Source: Verrucomicrobiota bacterium
GTDB lineage: Bacteria; Verrucomicrobiota; Verrucomicrobiia; Opitutales; Coraliomargaritaceae
Direction: 5' to 3'
Assembly (NCBI GenBank): GCA_009937095.1
Contig: JAACDB010000050.1
Span: forward strand, 1-50,459
Length of the DNA stretch: 50,459 nucleotides
Program-made: the position numbers and the translations under genes
Shown here: positions 42,629 to 50,459 of the stretch, in pieces
Position numbering within the stretch: position 1 is the first letter of the stretch
Layout of the letters: every line of letters starts with the position of its first letter
The notes under the pieces: model-generated
The model's input: only the letters and a program-made list of their open reading frames with translations
Told to the model about the DNA's origin: nothing
Database searches by the model: none

Positions 42629-43621
42629 ATGGATACAAAAGATGTCTTGGTAATTGGAGCAGGGATCTCCGGTTTGTTATGCGCAGCGGAATTACATGCA
42701 GCGGGCATGCGGGTGGCAGTACTCGACAAGGGCAGGGGGCCGGGTGGTCGCATGTCGACCCGTCGAGGGATGGGCGCAACGCGGATTGATCATGGGGCGC
42801 AGTTTTTCACGGTGCGGGATGCGCGCTGGCGGGCATGGGTCGATCGTATGCTTGCGGCGGGCGCGGTGCGGGAATGGTTTCGGCAGGCTCCCTGGGATAG
42901 CAATCCTGAGGGTTATCCGCGTTACTGCGGGGTGGATGGCATGAATGCGGTACCTAAGTTTTTAGCGCGTGAACTGGATGTGACACCTTCAGTTCGGTTG
43001 CTTTCCTTGCAACGGGTGGATGGAGTATGGCTTGCGGAAAGTGATGGGGGGAATCGTTATTGCGGTCGGGAGTTGGTTTTGAGCACGCCGCTCCCGCAGG
43101 CCTGGGCTTTATTGGATACGAGTGGATTGCGCTGGGTAACAAATGGCACGCGGGCGACTCTGGAGGCAGTGCGCTACGAAAAGGGTTTGGCGACTTTAGT
43201 ACGGCTCAAAGGAGCGAGCGCAGTGCCTGCCCCGGGATGCCTCAAGCTAGATGAGGATGCTTTGGTGTGGGTTGCAGATAATCAACAAAAAGGAATTTCG
43301 TCGGAGCCGGCACTTACCTTGCACGCCAGTTCGGCCTTTGCGGAACGGCATTGGGACAGTTCGGATGAGGAACGTGGGGGCTTGATGCTGGAGGCGGCGA
43401 AACCTTGGTTGGGTGAAGGGGTAGCGGAGTTTACCTGCCACCGCTGGGGCTATACCCTGCCGTTAAATCCTTTTAAGGAGCCTTGCTACCGGAATGGTGC
43501 CATGAACCTGACTTTGGCGGGGGACGCCTTTGGCGGTCCGCGGGTCGAAGGGGCTGCGCTGTCAGGACTGGCGGCTGCGGAGGTTATCCGGTCGTCACTA
43601 GCGACAGCGAAGGGGGGTTAA
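42629..43621 (+). CDS. FAD-dependent amine oxidase/renalase-like oxidoreductase
   Basis: 330 residues from the ATG at 42629. Rossmann FAD motif DVLVIGAGISGLLCAAEL, then VLDKGRGPGGRMSTRR and IDHGAQFFTVRDARW, the pattern of NAD(P)/FAD-dependent oxidoreductases often found beside photolyase genes. The ending TLAGDAFGGPRVEGAALSGLAAAEVI is the family's second FAD-binding loop. Substrate unknown. Seven bases separate it from the epimerase gene. Confidence 0.9.
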   Translation: MDTKDVLVIGAGISGLLCAAELHAAGMRVAVLDKGRGPGGRMSTRRGMGATRIDHGAQFFTVRDARWRAWVDRMLAAGAVREWFRQAPWDSNPEGYPRYCGVDGMNAVPKFLARELDVTPSVRLLSLQRVDGVWLAESDGGNRYCGRELVLSTPLPQAWALLDTSGLRWVTNGTRATLEAVRYEKGLATLVRLKGASAVPAPGCLKLDEDALVWVADNQQKGISSEPALTLHASSAFAERHWDSSDEERGGLMLEAAKPWLGEGVAEFTCHRWGYTLPLNPFKEPCYRNGAMNLTLAGDAFGGPRVEGAALSGLAAAEVIRSSLATAKGG

Positions 43622-43663
43622 TTTCTTTCGTGCAATTCGCGGTTTACGCCATTGACTGGAGCT

Positions 43664-44107
43664 ATGGACGAAATACTACGCAGCATACCCCACCGCCCGC
43701 CCTTTCTCTTCATTGATACTATTGAGGAAATCCGTGAGGATGGTGCCACTTGCACGCGCACCATCCGCGCGGAAGAACCACAATTTGAGGGTCACTATCC
43801 GGGTAATCCCATCATGCCGGGGGTTTTGCTCTGTGAGGCTTGCTTTCAGACGGGTGCTATTTACCTCGCCAAGCAAATCGAAAAGGAGGGGCGTTCTTTG
43901 AATGATGTCACGCCGGTGCTTTCACGTATACGCGATGCCCGCTTTAAACAAATGGTGAAGCCTGGTGACGTGGTAACGATTGAAGTCACCATGCTCGAGA
44001 CCCTCAGTAAATTTTTCTTTCTCAAGGGAAAAGTGCTTAAGGATGGAAAGCCCGCACTCACCATAGAATTTGCACTGGCGATGCTGGAACCGGAGGCAGG
44101 CGCATGA
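43664..44107 (+). CDS. fabZ: 3-hydroxyacyl-ACP dehydratase FabZ
   Basis: 147 residues, hotdog fold. Catalytic His44 in FEGHYPGNPIMPGV and Glu58 in CEACFQ; RPPFLFIDTI at the start. Dehydrates 3-hydroxyacyl-ACP in fatty acid elongation. ATG at 43664 preferred to the TTG at 43652. The TGA overlaps the fabI ATG (ATGA), so the two elongation enzymes are coupled. Confidence 0.95.
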   Translation: MDEILRSIPHRPPFLFIDTIEEIREDGATCTRTIRAEEPQFEGHYPGNPIMPGVLLCEACFQTGAIYLAKQIEKEGRSLNDVTPVLSRIRDARFKQMVKPGDVVTIEVTMLETLSKFFFLKGKVLKDGKPALTIEFALAMLEPEAGA

Positions 44108-44928
44108 GCTTCCTGAATTTTGAAGGTAAACGCTTCCTCGTGATGGGGGTGGCAAATCGCAAGAGCGTCGCATGGGCAGTCACGCAGGCGCTGGAAGCGG
44201 AGGGTGCGGAGGTTATCCACAGCGTACGTTCACCCAAACGCCTGGAAAGCCTCCAAAAGTTACTCGGTGAACGGAAGGCGTATTGCTGCGATGTGGAGTT
44301 TCCCGAACAGATTGAAGCCCTTGCGGAAACCGTCAGCCGGGAGCACGGCCCGCTCGATGGCATCCTGCACTCCATCGCCTTTGCCAATTACTCAGAAGGC
44401 TTCAAGCCCTTTCATGAGACTGCGCGAAAGGACTTCCTGCAGGCGACGGCGATCTCGGCTTTCTCCCTAGTAGAAGTGGCAAACGCCTTCAAGCCGCACC
44501 TCAGTAACGAGGCCTCGGTCGTTTCGATGGGAATCTCCTCTACGGACGTGACCGCAGAAAACTACGGCTACATGGCGCCCATCAAAGCGGCGCTGGAAAC
44601 CGCGAGCCACAACCTCGCCAAATCCTTCAGTGACGATACTCGCGTGCGTTTCAACACCGTCAACGCCGGGCCACTCAAGACCAGTGCCTCCGCGGGCATC
44701 CCGGGTTACCTCGAAAGTTACCTCTACGCTGAGAAACTGACCTTCCGGAAGCAAAATTTGACCACTCAGGAAGTCGCCAATACCGCAACGTTTCTGCTCA
44801 GTTCCGCCTCCAGCGGAATCAATGGGCAAGGTCTCGTGGTAAACGCCGGGATGGACCGCAACTACTTTGACAAGGAAGTGGTGCGTCTCGCCATGCGACC
44901 GGAGCAGCGCGGCGTGAAGGAAGGATAA
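44104..44928 (+). CDS. fabI: Enoyl-ACP reductase FabI
   Basis: 274 residues, SDR type. NADH site VMGVANRKSVAWAVTQAL; catalytic Tyr154 and Lys161 in ENYGYMAPIKAALE (Tyr-x6-Lys); INGQGLVVNAGMDRNYFD near the end. Reduces the double bond in the last step of each fatty acid elongation round. Coupled to fabZ by ATGA. The 46-base gap to the OleA-like gene contains only a weak hairpin without a T run, so the message may continue. Confidence 0.95.
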   Translation: MSFLNFEGKRFLVMGVANRKSVAWAVTQALEAEGAEVIHSVRSPKRLESLQKLLGERKAYCCDVEFPEQIEALAETVSREHGPLDGILHSIAFANYSEGFKPFHETARKDFLQATAISAFSLVEVANAFKPHLSNEASVVSMGISSTDVTAENYGYMAPIKAALETASHNLAKSFSDDTRVRFNTVNAGPLKTSASAGIPGYLESYLYAEKLTFRKQNLTTQEVANTATFLLSSASSGINGQGLVVNAGMDRNYFDKEVVRLAMRPEQRGVKEG

Positions 44929-44974
44929 GAAAAACCTCGTCTCGAGTACGGGGCTCAGGCTAAGTGTTCCCTTT

Positions 44975-46012
44975 ATGCGTTTTACTCAAGTGGCAATCGA
45001 ATCAATGGCGTATGCCCTGCCAGAGGAGGTATGGACCTCGGCGGCGGTGGAGGAACGTTTGGCGCCCTTGTATGAACGCTTGGGATTGCCGGAGGGTCGC
45101 TTGGAATTGATGACGGGAATCAAGGAGCGGCGTTTCTGGCCGGTGGCATTTAGGGCTTCGGAAGCCTCGGCTCTGGCGGGGGAAGCAGTCTTGGGAAAAA
45201 CACGTTTTGAGCGGAGTGAGATGGATTTGCTCGTACATGCAGCGGTCTGCCGTGACCGATTGGAACCGGCGACGGCTTCCTACGTGCACGCAGCTCTGGG
45301 TCTGGATGCAGGCACACAGATTTTCGATCTCTCAAATGCCTGTCTGGGTTTTTTGAATGCCATGGTGGTGGCGGGCAGCATGATCGAAAGCGGACAAATC
45401 GAACGGGCTTTGATTTGCTCGGGAGAAAACGGACGGCCTTTGATGGAGCATACCCTCGCGGAATTATTGAATCCCGAGCAGACGCGAAAGAGCATCAAAC
45501 CGTATTTTGCGAATTTGACGATCGGAGCGGGGGCCGTGGCGGCGGTGTTGTGCCGGGCGGATTTGGCGCCCAAGCGTCCGCGGTTGCGTGCTGCGGCCGT
45601 GGCGACGGACACAAGTCACAGCGGTCTATGTGAGGGGGATAGTTCGGGGGATGGTTTGGCGATGTTGACCGATTCGGAGGAATTGCTGGTGGCGGGCATC
45701 GGAGTGGCGAAGGCGGCTTGGGCACGTTTTTGTGAGCTGACGGGTTGGGATGCCTCGACACCCGATCGGGTCATTACGCATCAGGTGGGTTCGGCACACA
45801 CGCGGGCTTTGTTTGAAGCCTTGGGTCTGGCGGCGGAGAAGGATTTTTCAAGTTTTGAAACGCTCGGCAATATCGGTTCGGTATCGTGTCCGTTGACGCT
45901 CGCGCAGGCGATGGATGCGGGCGCCTATACCCCCGGGCAACGGGCGGCGCTTTTGGGAATCGGAAGCGGCTTGAGTAGTTTAATGTTGGCTTTGGAGTGG
46001 CCTGAGGGATGA
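44975..46012 (+). CDS. oleA: OleA-like acyl-CoA condensing thiolase (FabH superfamily)
   Basis: 345 residues. Catalytic triad of the KAS III fold: Cys123 in LSNACLGFLNAM, His269 in ITHQVGSAHTRA, Asn299 in LGNIGSVS. OleA-specific: Glu97 in RDRLEPATAS, matching the Glu117 that OleA contributes across the dimer to activate the second acyl-CoA, and the loop ITGIKERRFW-like MTGIKERRFW. OleA condenses two acyl-CoA chains head-to-head into a 2-alkyl-3-ketoacyl product. The closely spaced OleB-like gene (4-base overlap) supports this over plain FabH. No oleC or oleD is in the window. Confidence 0.82.
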   Translation: MRFTQVAIESMAYALPEEVWTSAAVEERLAPLYERLGLPEGRLELMTGIKERRFWPVAFRASEASALAGEAVLGKTRFERSEMDLLVHAAVCRDRLEPATASYVHAALGLDAGTQIFDLSNACLGFLNAMVVAGSMIESGQIERALICSGENGRPLMEHTLAELLNPEQTRKSIKPYFANLTIGAGAVAAVLCRADLAPKRPRLRAAAVATDTSHSGLCEGDSSGDGLAMLTDSEELLVAGIGVAKAAWARFCELTGWDASTPDRVITHQVGSAHTRALFEALGLAAEKDFSSFETLGNIGSVSCPLTLAQAMDAGAYTPGQRAALLGIGSGLSSLMLALEWPEG

Positions 46013-46911
46013 GCATCTCACGCGCGGCAGAATTACCGCCGGAGGTGCGGTTTGAATATCCTTTTTCGGGCAATTTGCTGGAACTGAAGGACGGTGTTAA
46101 AATGCACTACCTCGACGAAGGTCAGGGACCTGTGGTCGTGCTTTTACATGGTAACCCGACCTGGTCATTTTTTTACCGTGATTTGGTCGTGCGTTTGAAG
46201 AGCGCGGGCTATCGTTGTATCGTGCCGGATCATGTCGGGTGCGGCTTGTCGGACAAGCCACAGGATTATCCCTACACTTTGGAACAACGAATTTCGGATG
46301 TCTCGGCCTTGCTGGGGCATTTGGCAATTGAGCGGTACAGTTTGGTGGTGCATGACTGGGGTGGGGCGATTGGTTGTGGTCTGGCGGGTCGGACTCCGGA
46401 ACGGCTCGAAAGTTTGGTGCTTTTGAATACGGCGGCCTTTTGCTCGAAACGGATACCGCTTCGGATTGGGGCGGTGAAACTACCGATCTTAGGCGAGTTT
46501 ATGATTCGCGGGCTGAACGCTTTTGCGGGCCCGGCGGCAAATATGTCGGTACGTTCACCGCTTTCGCCAAAAGTGCGGCAGGGATTTTTATGGCCTTACC
46601 GCAATTGGCGTGACCGGGTGGCAGTCTGGAATTTTGTGAAAGATATTCCCTTAAATGCCAAACACCGCAGTTATGAAACTTTAGCAGAGGTGGAGTCCGG
46701 ATTGAAAAAACTACAGGACAAGCGGGTGCGTTTGCTCTGGGGGGCTCGGGATTTCTGCTTTAATCGTCACTTCTTGAAACGTTGGCAGGCGATCTTTCCG
46801 CAGGCGGAGGCCACGGTTTACGAAGACTGCGGGCATTATCTTTTAGAGGACGGGGGCCGTGCCGTGCGGGATGCGGTCGTGGAATTCCTTAATTCCGGCA
46901 GGGTGCAATAA
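46009..46911 (+). CDS. oleB: OleB-like alpha/beta hydrolase (beta-lactone decarboxylase family)
   Basis: 300 residues. HGNP oxyanion loop (47-50) with the OleB-like LHGNPTWSFFYRDLV, nucleophile Asp116 in VVHDWGGAIG, acid in LLWGARDFCF and catalytic His in EDCGHYLLED: the haloalkane-dehalogenase-like fold to which OleB belongs. OleB removes CO2 from beta-lactones to give long-chain internal olefins. It starts within the OleA stop (ATGA). Without a beta-lactone synthetase gene nearby, a haloalkane dehalogenase or general hydrolase function is the alternative. Confidence 0.8.
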   Translation: MSISRAAELPPEVRFEYPFSGNLLELKDGVKMHYLDEGQGPVVVLLHGNPTWSFFYRDLVVRLKSAGYRCIVPDHVGCGLSDKPQDYPYTLEQRISDVSALLGHLAIERYSLVVHDWGGAIGCGLAGRTPERLESLVLLNTAAFCSKRIPLRIGAVKLPILGEFMIRGLNAFAGPAANMSVRSPLSPKVRQGFLWPYRNWRDRVAVWNFVKDIPLNAKHRSYETLAEVESGLKKLQDKRVRLLWGARDFCFNRHFLKRWQAIFPQAEATVYEDCGHYLLEDGGRAVRDAVVEFLNSGRVQ

Positions 46912-46962
46912 GCTGATTTTGGCTTTTGCAATTTTCTGGAAGAACGCTCTTATTAGGCAGTT

Positions 46963-47445
46963 ATGACAACGGTCCTGCAACTTTTACTGGAAGGCGAACG
47001 CCTCGACACCGCCCAACTGGCTTCAATTCTTAACCAGTCGGAGGCGGAGGTCTCGGCGGAGCTTGAGCGCCTGCAAGCGGAGCACATCCTGCTCGGTTGG
47101 CGTCCGGTCTTCAATCCCGAGCGGGCCCAGGGCGAATTGGTACGCGCAGTGATTGAGGTACGCATCAGCCCCGAGCGCGAGGGCGGCTTTGACCGGCTGG
47201 CGGCACGCATCAGCCAATTTGATGCCGTCGAGTCCTGTTATTTGATGTCGGGCGCTTACGATCTCTTGCTCTTTGCAAAGGGTAAGGATTTGCGCGAAGT
47301 GGCGACTTTTGTTTCGGAACGCCTTGCTAGCGTGGAGGGAGTGCTCTCGACTGCGACCCATTTCATGCTGCGCGCCTACAAGGAGCAGGGGCATCTTTTG
47401 TTATCACCCACCGAGAGCGGCGACAAACCCGCCGTTAGTCCGTAA
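46963..47445 (+). CDS. Lrp/AsnC-type transcriptional regulator, atypical HTH
   Basis: 160 residues. The C-terminal RAM/Lrp effector domain is clear (LVRAVIEVRISPEREGGFDRLAARISQFDAVESCYLMSGAYDLLLFAKGKDL). The N-terminal part is short with a weak winged-helix (LNQSEAEVSAELERLQAEHIL). Lrp-like proteins sense amino acids. The last base of its TAA is the first base of the aminotransferase ATG, so it very likely controls or is expressed with that aminotransferase. Confidence 0.87.
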   Translation: MTTVLQLLLEGERLDTAQLASILNQSEAEVSAELERLQAEHILLGWRPVFNPERAQGELVRAVIEVRISPEREGGFDRLAARISQFDAVESCYLMSGAYDLLLFAKGKDLREVATFVSERLASVEGVLSTATHFMLRAYKEQGHLLLSPTESGDKPAVSP

Positions 47446-48620
47446 TGTCCGATCCATCGCAACAGTTTGTGGCAGACCATGTAAAAGGTCTGCCCCGCTC
47501 AGGGATTCGTGATTTCTTTGCGATTGTGGCGAAGATGCCACAGGCGATTTCGTTGGGTATCGGCGAGCCGGATTTCGTCACGCCCTGGCATATCCGCGAG
47601 GCGGCGATTTTCGCCCTTGAGAAGGGTATAACCAGTTATACTGATAATCTGGGCTTGCTGCGCCTGCGCCGTGAGATCAGCAGCTACGTGGAAAACAACT
47701 TTGGCTTGAGCTACCACCCCGAACGCGAGGTGCTCGTGGCGGTTGGCGTTTCCGAGGCTTTGGACATTGCCTTGCGGGCGGTGTTGAATCCGGGCGATAA
47801 AGTGCTCTATCACGAACCCTGTTACGTTTCGTATAGTCCCAGTATTGTCTTGGCACACGCCAAACCGATTGCGGTGGCGACCTCTGCCAAGGATGCTTTT
47901 GGAATTGATCCCGAAGCGGTTGCCAAGGCATGGGAGCCGGGTTGCAAAGTACTCATGTTGAATTTCCCCACCAATCCGACCGGAGGGGTGACCGAACGCG
48001 CTAAGTTGGAACAGTTGGCTCGCTTTGCGGTGGAAAAAGACCTGCTCGTGATCAGTGACGAAATTTATTCGGAACTCACCTTTGAGGGTGAGCATACCAG
48101 TATCGCCTCATTGCCCGGAATGCAGGAGCGCACTATTTTCCTGCATGGTTTTTCAAAGGCTTTTGCGATGACGGGTTTCCGGATCGGCTATGCCTGCGGT
48201 CCGCAGGTCTTGATCGAAGCTATGATGAAGGTCCATCAATACAGCATGTTGTGCGCCCCCATTCTTTCTCAGGAAGCCGCCATTGAGGCGCTCAAAAACG
48301 GCACTCCCGCAGTGGAGCAAATGAAGGAGGCGTATCATCGTCGCCGCGACTTGATTGTGCGCCGTTTTAATGAGATTGGCCTGGACTGCCATTCGCCCAA
48401 GGGTTCCTTTTACGCCTTTCCAAGTATTGAAAAAACGGGACTCAGTTCGATTGATTTCTGTAAAGGTCTGCTTGAGGCTGAAGAAGTGGCGGTGGTTCCC
48501 GGTACGGCCTTTGGTGAAAGCGGGGCGGGCTTTGTGCGCGCAAGTTTCTCAACGAGTTATGAACGCATCCTCGAGGCAACCAATCGTATTGAACGATACG
48601 TGGAAGCAGTAAAAGGATAG
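47445..48620 (+). CDS. Class I/II PLP aminotransferase (PatA/AlaT-like)
   Basis: 391 residues. Seen: RSGIRDFFAIVAKMPQAISLGIGEPDFVTP, NPTNPTGGV-like NFPTNPTGGVTERAKL, ISDEIYSELTFEG, and the PLP-lysine motif LHGFSKAFAMTGFRIGYACG. Specificity not readable; aromatic, N-acetyl-LL-diaminopimelate or alanine-type are possible. Coupled to the Lrp-like gene by TAATG. Confidence 0.9.
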   Translation: MSDPSQQFVADHVKGLPRSGIRDFFAIVAKMPQAISLGIGEPDFVTPWHIREAAIFALEKGITSYTDNLGLLRLRREISSYVENNFGLSYHPEREVLVAVGVSEALDIALRAVLNPGDKVLYHEPCYVSYSPSIVLAHAKPIAVATSAKDAFGIDPEAVAKAWEPGCKVLMLNFPTNPTGGVTERAKLEQLARFAVEKDLLVISDEIYSELTFEGEHTSIASLPGMQERTIFLHGFSKAFAMTGFRIGYACGPQVLIEAMMKVHQYSMLCAPILSQEAAIEALKNGTPAVEQMKEAYHRRRDLIVRRFNEIGLDCHSPKGSFYAFPSIEKTGLSSIDFCKGLLEAEEVAVVPGTAFGESGAGFVRASFSTSYERILEATNRIERYVEAVKG

Positions 48621-48682
48621 GCTCAATTTGCCCCGTTTCGTTTTTCATCTGCGGCCTTAGCGCAGCACAATAAATATATTTC

Positions 48683-50227
48683 ATGATCGATCCATCACGC
48701 ACCGTGGCCCTTGTCGGCCGTCCTAATGTCGGCAAGAGTCGCCTCTTTAATCGACTTTGTGGACGGCGTATGTCCATCGTCCACGATATGCCCGGGGTGA
48801 CGCGTGACTTGATCTCTACGGAGGTCAATGACGATTACGTGCTTCTGGATACGGGCGGAATTGGAATGGAGTTGGAGATGACGCCTAAGCAGATCGCTAA
48901 TGCTGCGGAGGAACAGGTGGATTTTGCGATTCAAGCGGCGAAGGTGGTGCTTTTTATCGTAGATGTGCGAAGCGGCCTCACGGCTCTGGATGAGATTGTT
49001 GCTGAAAAGCTGCGCCGATACGGAAAAATGGTGGTCTTGGTCTGCAACAAGGTGGACAGTGAAGAGGAGGAAGCCGACGGTACGGCCTTTGCGAGTTTGG
49101 GTTTGGGATCGCCGGCAATGGTTTCAGCAGAGCACGGGCGCGGTATCGAGTTTTTGAATAGCGAGATCGAACGGGGGCTGGGTCCGAAACCCGAAGGGCA
49201 GGAAAATGCGGCTGATCCCCGTATTCGGATTTCGCTGGTGGGTCGCCCGAATGTCGGAAAATCCTCGCTGGGAAATGCCCTCCTGAATTCAACGCGCTTG
49301 ATTGTTTCGGACGTGCCCGGCACAACCCGCGATTCGGTAGAGTTGGATTTGGATTATGAACATCCCGACGGAGAGACTTTGAAATTTCGATTGAGCGACA
49401 CGGCAGGTTTGCGCTCAAAGCGGAAGGTTGGGAGTCCGGTGGAATATTTCTCGAATGTGCGCACTCAGCACAGTATCGAGCGTTCAGATGTGGTCTTCCT
49501 TGTTATTGATGCGGCGGATGGGGTGACCAAACAGGATCAGGCGCTTGCGGGTGACATCATGGATGCAGGCAAGGCGATCGTAGTAGTAGTCAATAAATAC
49601 GATAAGATCAAAGCGCGCTGGGACGAGGAACCCGTTTCGGGCTTTAAGAATTTAAAACATTTCCTGACGGAATACGAAAATTCTCTGCGGAAGCAGATGT
49701 TTTTCTTGCCCGATCCACCGGTGCTCTTTGTTTCGGCTTTGGAGGGTTTTAAAGTGGAAAGTATTTTGGAGACCGCCACCAGTGTACAGGCGGGGCTTGA
49801 TTTAAAATTACCGACCGGGCGTTTGAATCGCTTGATTCAGGATATGTTTGAAGCGCGCGCACCCAAATTGGTAGGAATCAAACGCTTTAAGGTTTTCTAC
49901 GCGGTGCAAACCGGAAATCGACCTATCAGGATTCGTTTTTATTGCAATCGGGTGGAACGCCTCGATCCCACCTACCGACGTTATCTTGAGAAGGGTTTGG
50001 TGCACGAATTTCAACTCAAGGGTTGTCCGGTGCGCTTTGATATGATGGGTAAGGACAAACGTTACGAGGTGGGTGAGGGCGAGAATGCCCCACGTCAAAG
50101 CCGCGAAGTACAGGATCAACATCGTGTTCGCAAGCAGGGCGACAAAGCCTATGAGAAAAAACACCCCGAGCGGCGGGCAAAGGTCACTCAACGAAAAGCG
50201 GCGCATAATCGTAAGCCACGTCGCTAG
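48683..50227 (+). CDS. der: Ribosome biogenesis GTPase Der
   Basis: 514 residues with two G domains. First: GRPNVGKSRLFNRL, DTGG, CNKVD. Second: GRPNVGKSSLGNALL, DTAGLRSKRKV, VVVNKYDK. A KH-like domain follows (PTGRLNRLIQDMFEARAP). It acts in maturation of the large ribosomal subunit. The C-terminus has a long basic extension of about 45 residues (KKHPERRAKVTQRKAAHNRK), longer than in Escherichia coli Der and perhaps RNA-binding. Ends close to the shared terminator with sod. Confidence 0.96.
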   Translation: MIDPSRTVALVGRPNVGKSRLFNRLCGRRMSIVHDMPGVTRDLISTEVNDDYVLLDTGGIGMELEMTPKQIANAAEEQVDFAIQAAKVVLFIVDVRSGLTALDEIVAEKLRRYGKMVVLVCNKVDSEEEEADGTAFASLGLGSPAMVSAEHGRGIEFLNSEIERGLGPKPEGQENAADPRIRISLVGRPNVGKSSLGNALLNSTRLIVSDVPGTTRDSVELDLDYEHPDGETLKFRLSDTAGLRSKRKVGSPVEYFSNVRTQHSIERSDVVFLVIDAADGVTKQDQALAGDIMDAGKAIVVVVNKYDKIKARWDEEPVSGFKNLKHFLTEYENSLRKQMFFLPDPPVLFVSALEGFKVESILETATSVQAGLDLKLPTGRLNRLIQDMFEARAPKLVGIKRFKVFYAVQTGNRPIRIRFYCNRVERLDPTYRRYLEKGLVHEFQLKGCPVRFDMMGKDKRYEVGEGENAPRQSREVQDQHRVRKQGDKAYEKKHPERRAKVTQRKAAHNRKPRR

Positions 50228-50234
50228 CGTGCTA

Positions 50235-50271
50235 TAAAAAAACCGCCCGCGGTTTGGAGACCGGAGCGGTT
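50235..50271 (-). terminator. Rho-independent terminator of the superoxide dismutase gene
   Basis: On the minus strand AACCGC at 50271 pairs with GCGGTT at 50246, with an inner CGGT/ACCG helix, and a run of seven T follows. On the plus strand the T run is short, so it serves der less well. Confidence 0.75.
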
Positions 50272-50293
50272 GTTTAACAAAGCTGGATGGAGC

Positions 50294-50459
50294 TTAGCCC
50301 TTGGCGGCAGTGTAGTTGGCCTCGGCAGCGTTCCAATCGACGACGTTCCAGAAAGCCTCAATGTATGCGGGGCGCAGGTTCTGGTACTGGAGGTAGTAGG
50401 CGTGTTCCCAGACGTCGAGACCGATGACGGGTGTGCCCTCAACATCCACCAGTCCCTTC
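50294..50459 (-). CDS. Superoxide dismutase (Fe/Mn family), C-terminal part
   Basis: The last 54 codons plus stop; the gene begins beyond the right edge. The translation has the diagnostic [20 protein letters not shown] with the metal-ligand Asp (D of DVWEHAYY) and His (H of WEHAYY), then [12 protein letters not shown]. Disposes of superoxide in the cytoplasm. Iron versus manganese cannot be told from this part. Confidence 0.95.
   Translation of the reverse strand, partial: KGLVDVEGTPVIGLDVWEHAYYLQYQNLRPAYIEAFWNVVDWNAAEANYTAAKG

Noticed and set aside
44936-44960. Hairpin between fabI and oleA as terminator
   Set aside because: The stem is only 6 bp with a wobble and no T run follows.

Overview
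The window looks like part of the chromosome of a Verrucomicrobiota bacterium, most likely the marine Opitutales (Coraliomargarita/Puniceicoccus type). Supporting traits are: a 983-residue envelope protein with the N-terminal GPDQR-type motif of the Verru_Chthon cassette A proteins, a prepilin with an H-X9-DG-like tail, a stand-alone OvoA-type methyltransferase, an OleA/OleB pair, a monomeric isocitrate dehydrogenase and a PPi-type phosphofructokinase. The lineage is inferred from gene content only. Coding density is very high, no gene-free stretch exceeds 300 bases, and I saw no tRNA, rRNA, IS element, prophage or CRISPR.

Layout. 1-1.0 kb: minus-strand tyrA-aroA (aromatic amino acids). 1.1-3.3 kb: a membrane protein with helical repeats and a C-terminal SUMF1-like domain, then two small membrane proteins. 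3.3-4.8 kb: a short uvrC. 4.9-10.1 kb: plus-strand cinA, holA, purB and pfp, ending at a good terminator. 10.2-13.5 kb: a minus-strand run of nadR-type kinase, pnuC, Dabb protein, thrH, DUF4136 lipoprotein and a sugar transferase. 13.6-15.5 kb: an M29-like metalloprotein gene 3 bases upstream of a stand-alone 4-mercaptohistidine N1-methyltransferase homologue. 15.6-22.3 kb: minus-strand CBS/DRTGG pyrophosphatase, prepilin, glyA, an unrecognised three-module secreted protein, surE and a thioesterase.

22.5-25.4 kb: a BamE-like coiled-coil protein, a porin-like barrel and argG. 25.4-28.3 kb: the Verru_Chthon-like protein. 28.4-31.1 kb: tatC, a small membrane protein, secG and a coupled LolA-like protein. 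31.2-35.5 kb: a two-RHH plus histone-H1-tail DNA-binding protein, a terminator that abuts an aspartate aminotransferase start, and icd. 35.6-39.6 kb: an FtsB-like protein, a UDP-sugar pyrophosphorylase and a phosphohexomutase. 39.6-43.6 kb: nitroreductase, then photolyase, a TIGR01777 epimerase and an FAD oxidoreductase. 43.7-46.9 kb: fabZ-fabI-oleA-oleB. 47.0-50.4 kb: an Lrp-type regulator coupled to an aminotransferase, der, and the 3' end of a Fe/Mn superoxide dismutase gene.

Most of the window is housekeeping. The parts most worth following are: the M29-like/OvoA-methyltransferase pair, OleA-OleB without OleC or OleD, the RHH-RHH-H1 fusion, the secreted protein with three repeat modules and three W-x-W-P motifs at its C-terminus, the hairpin directly abutting the aspartate aminotransferase start, and the shortened UvrC.
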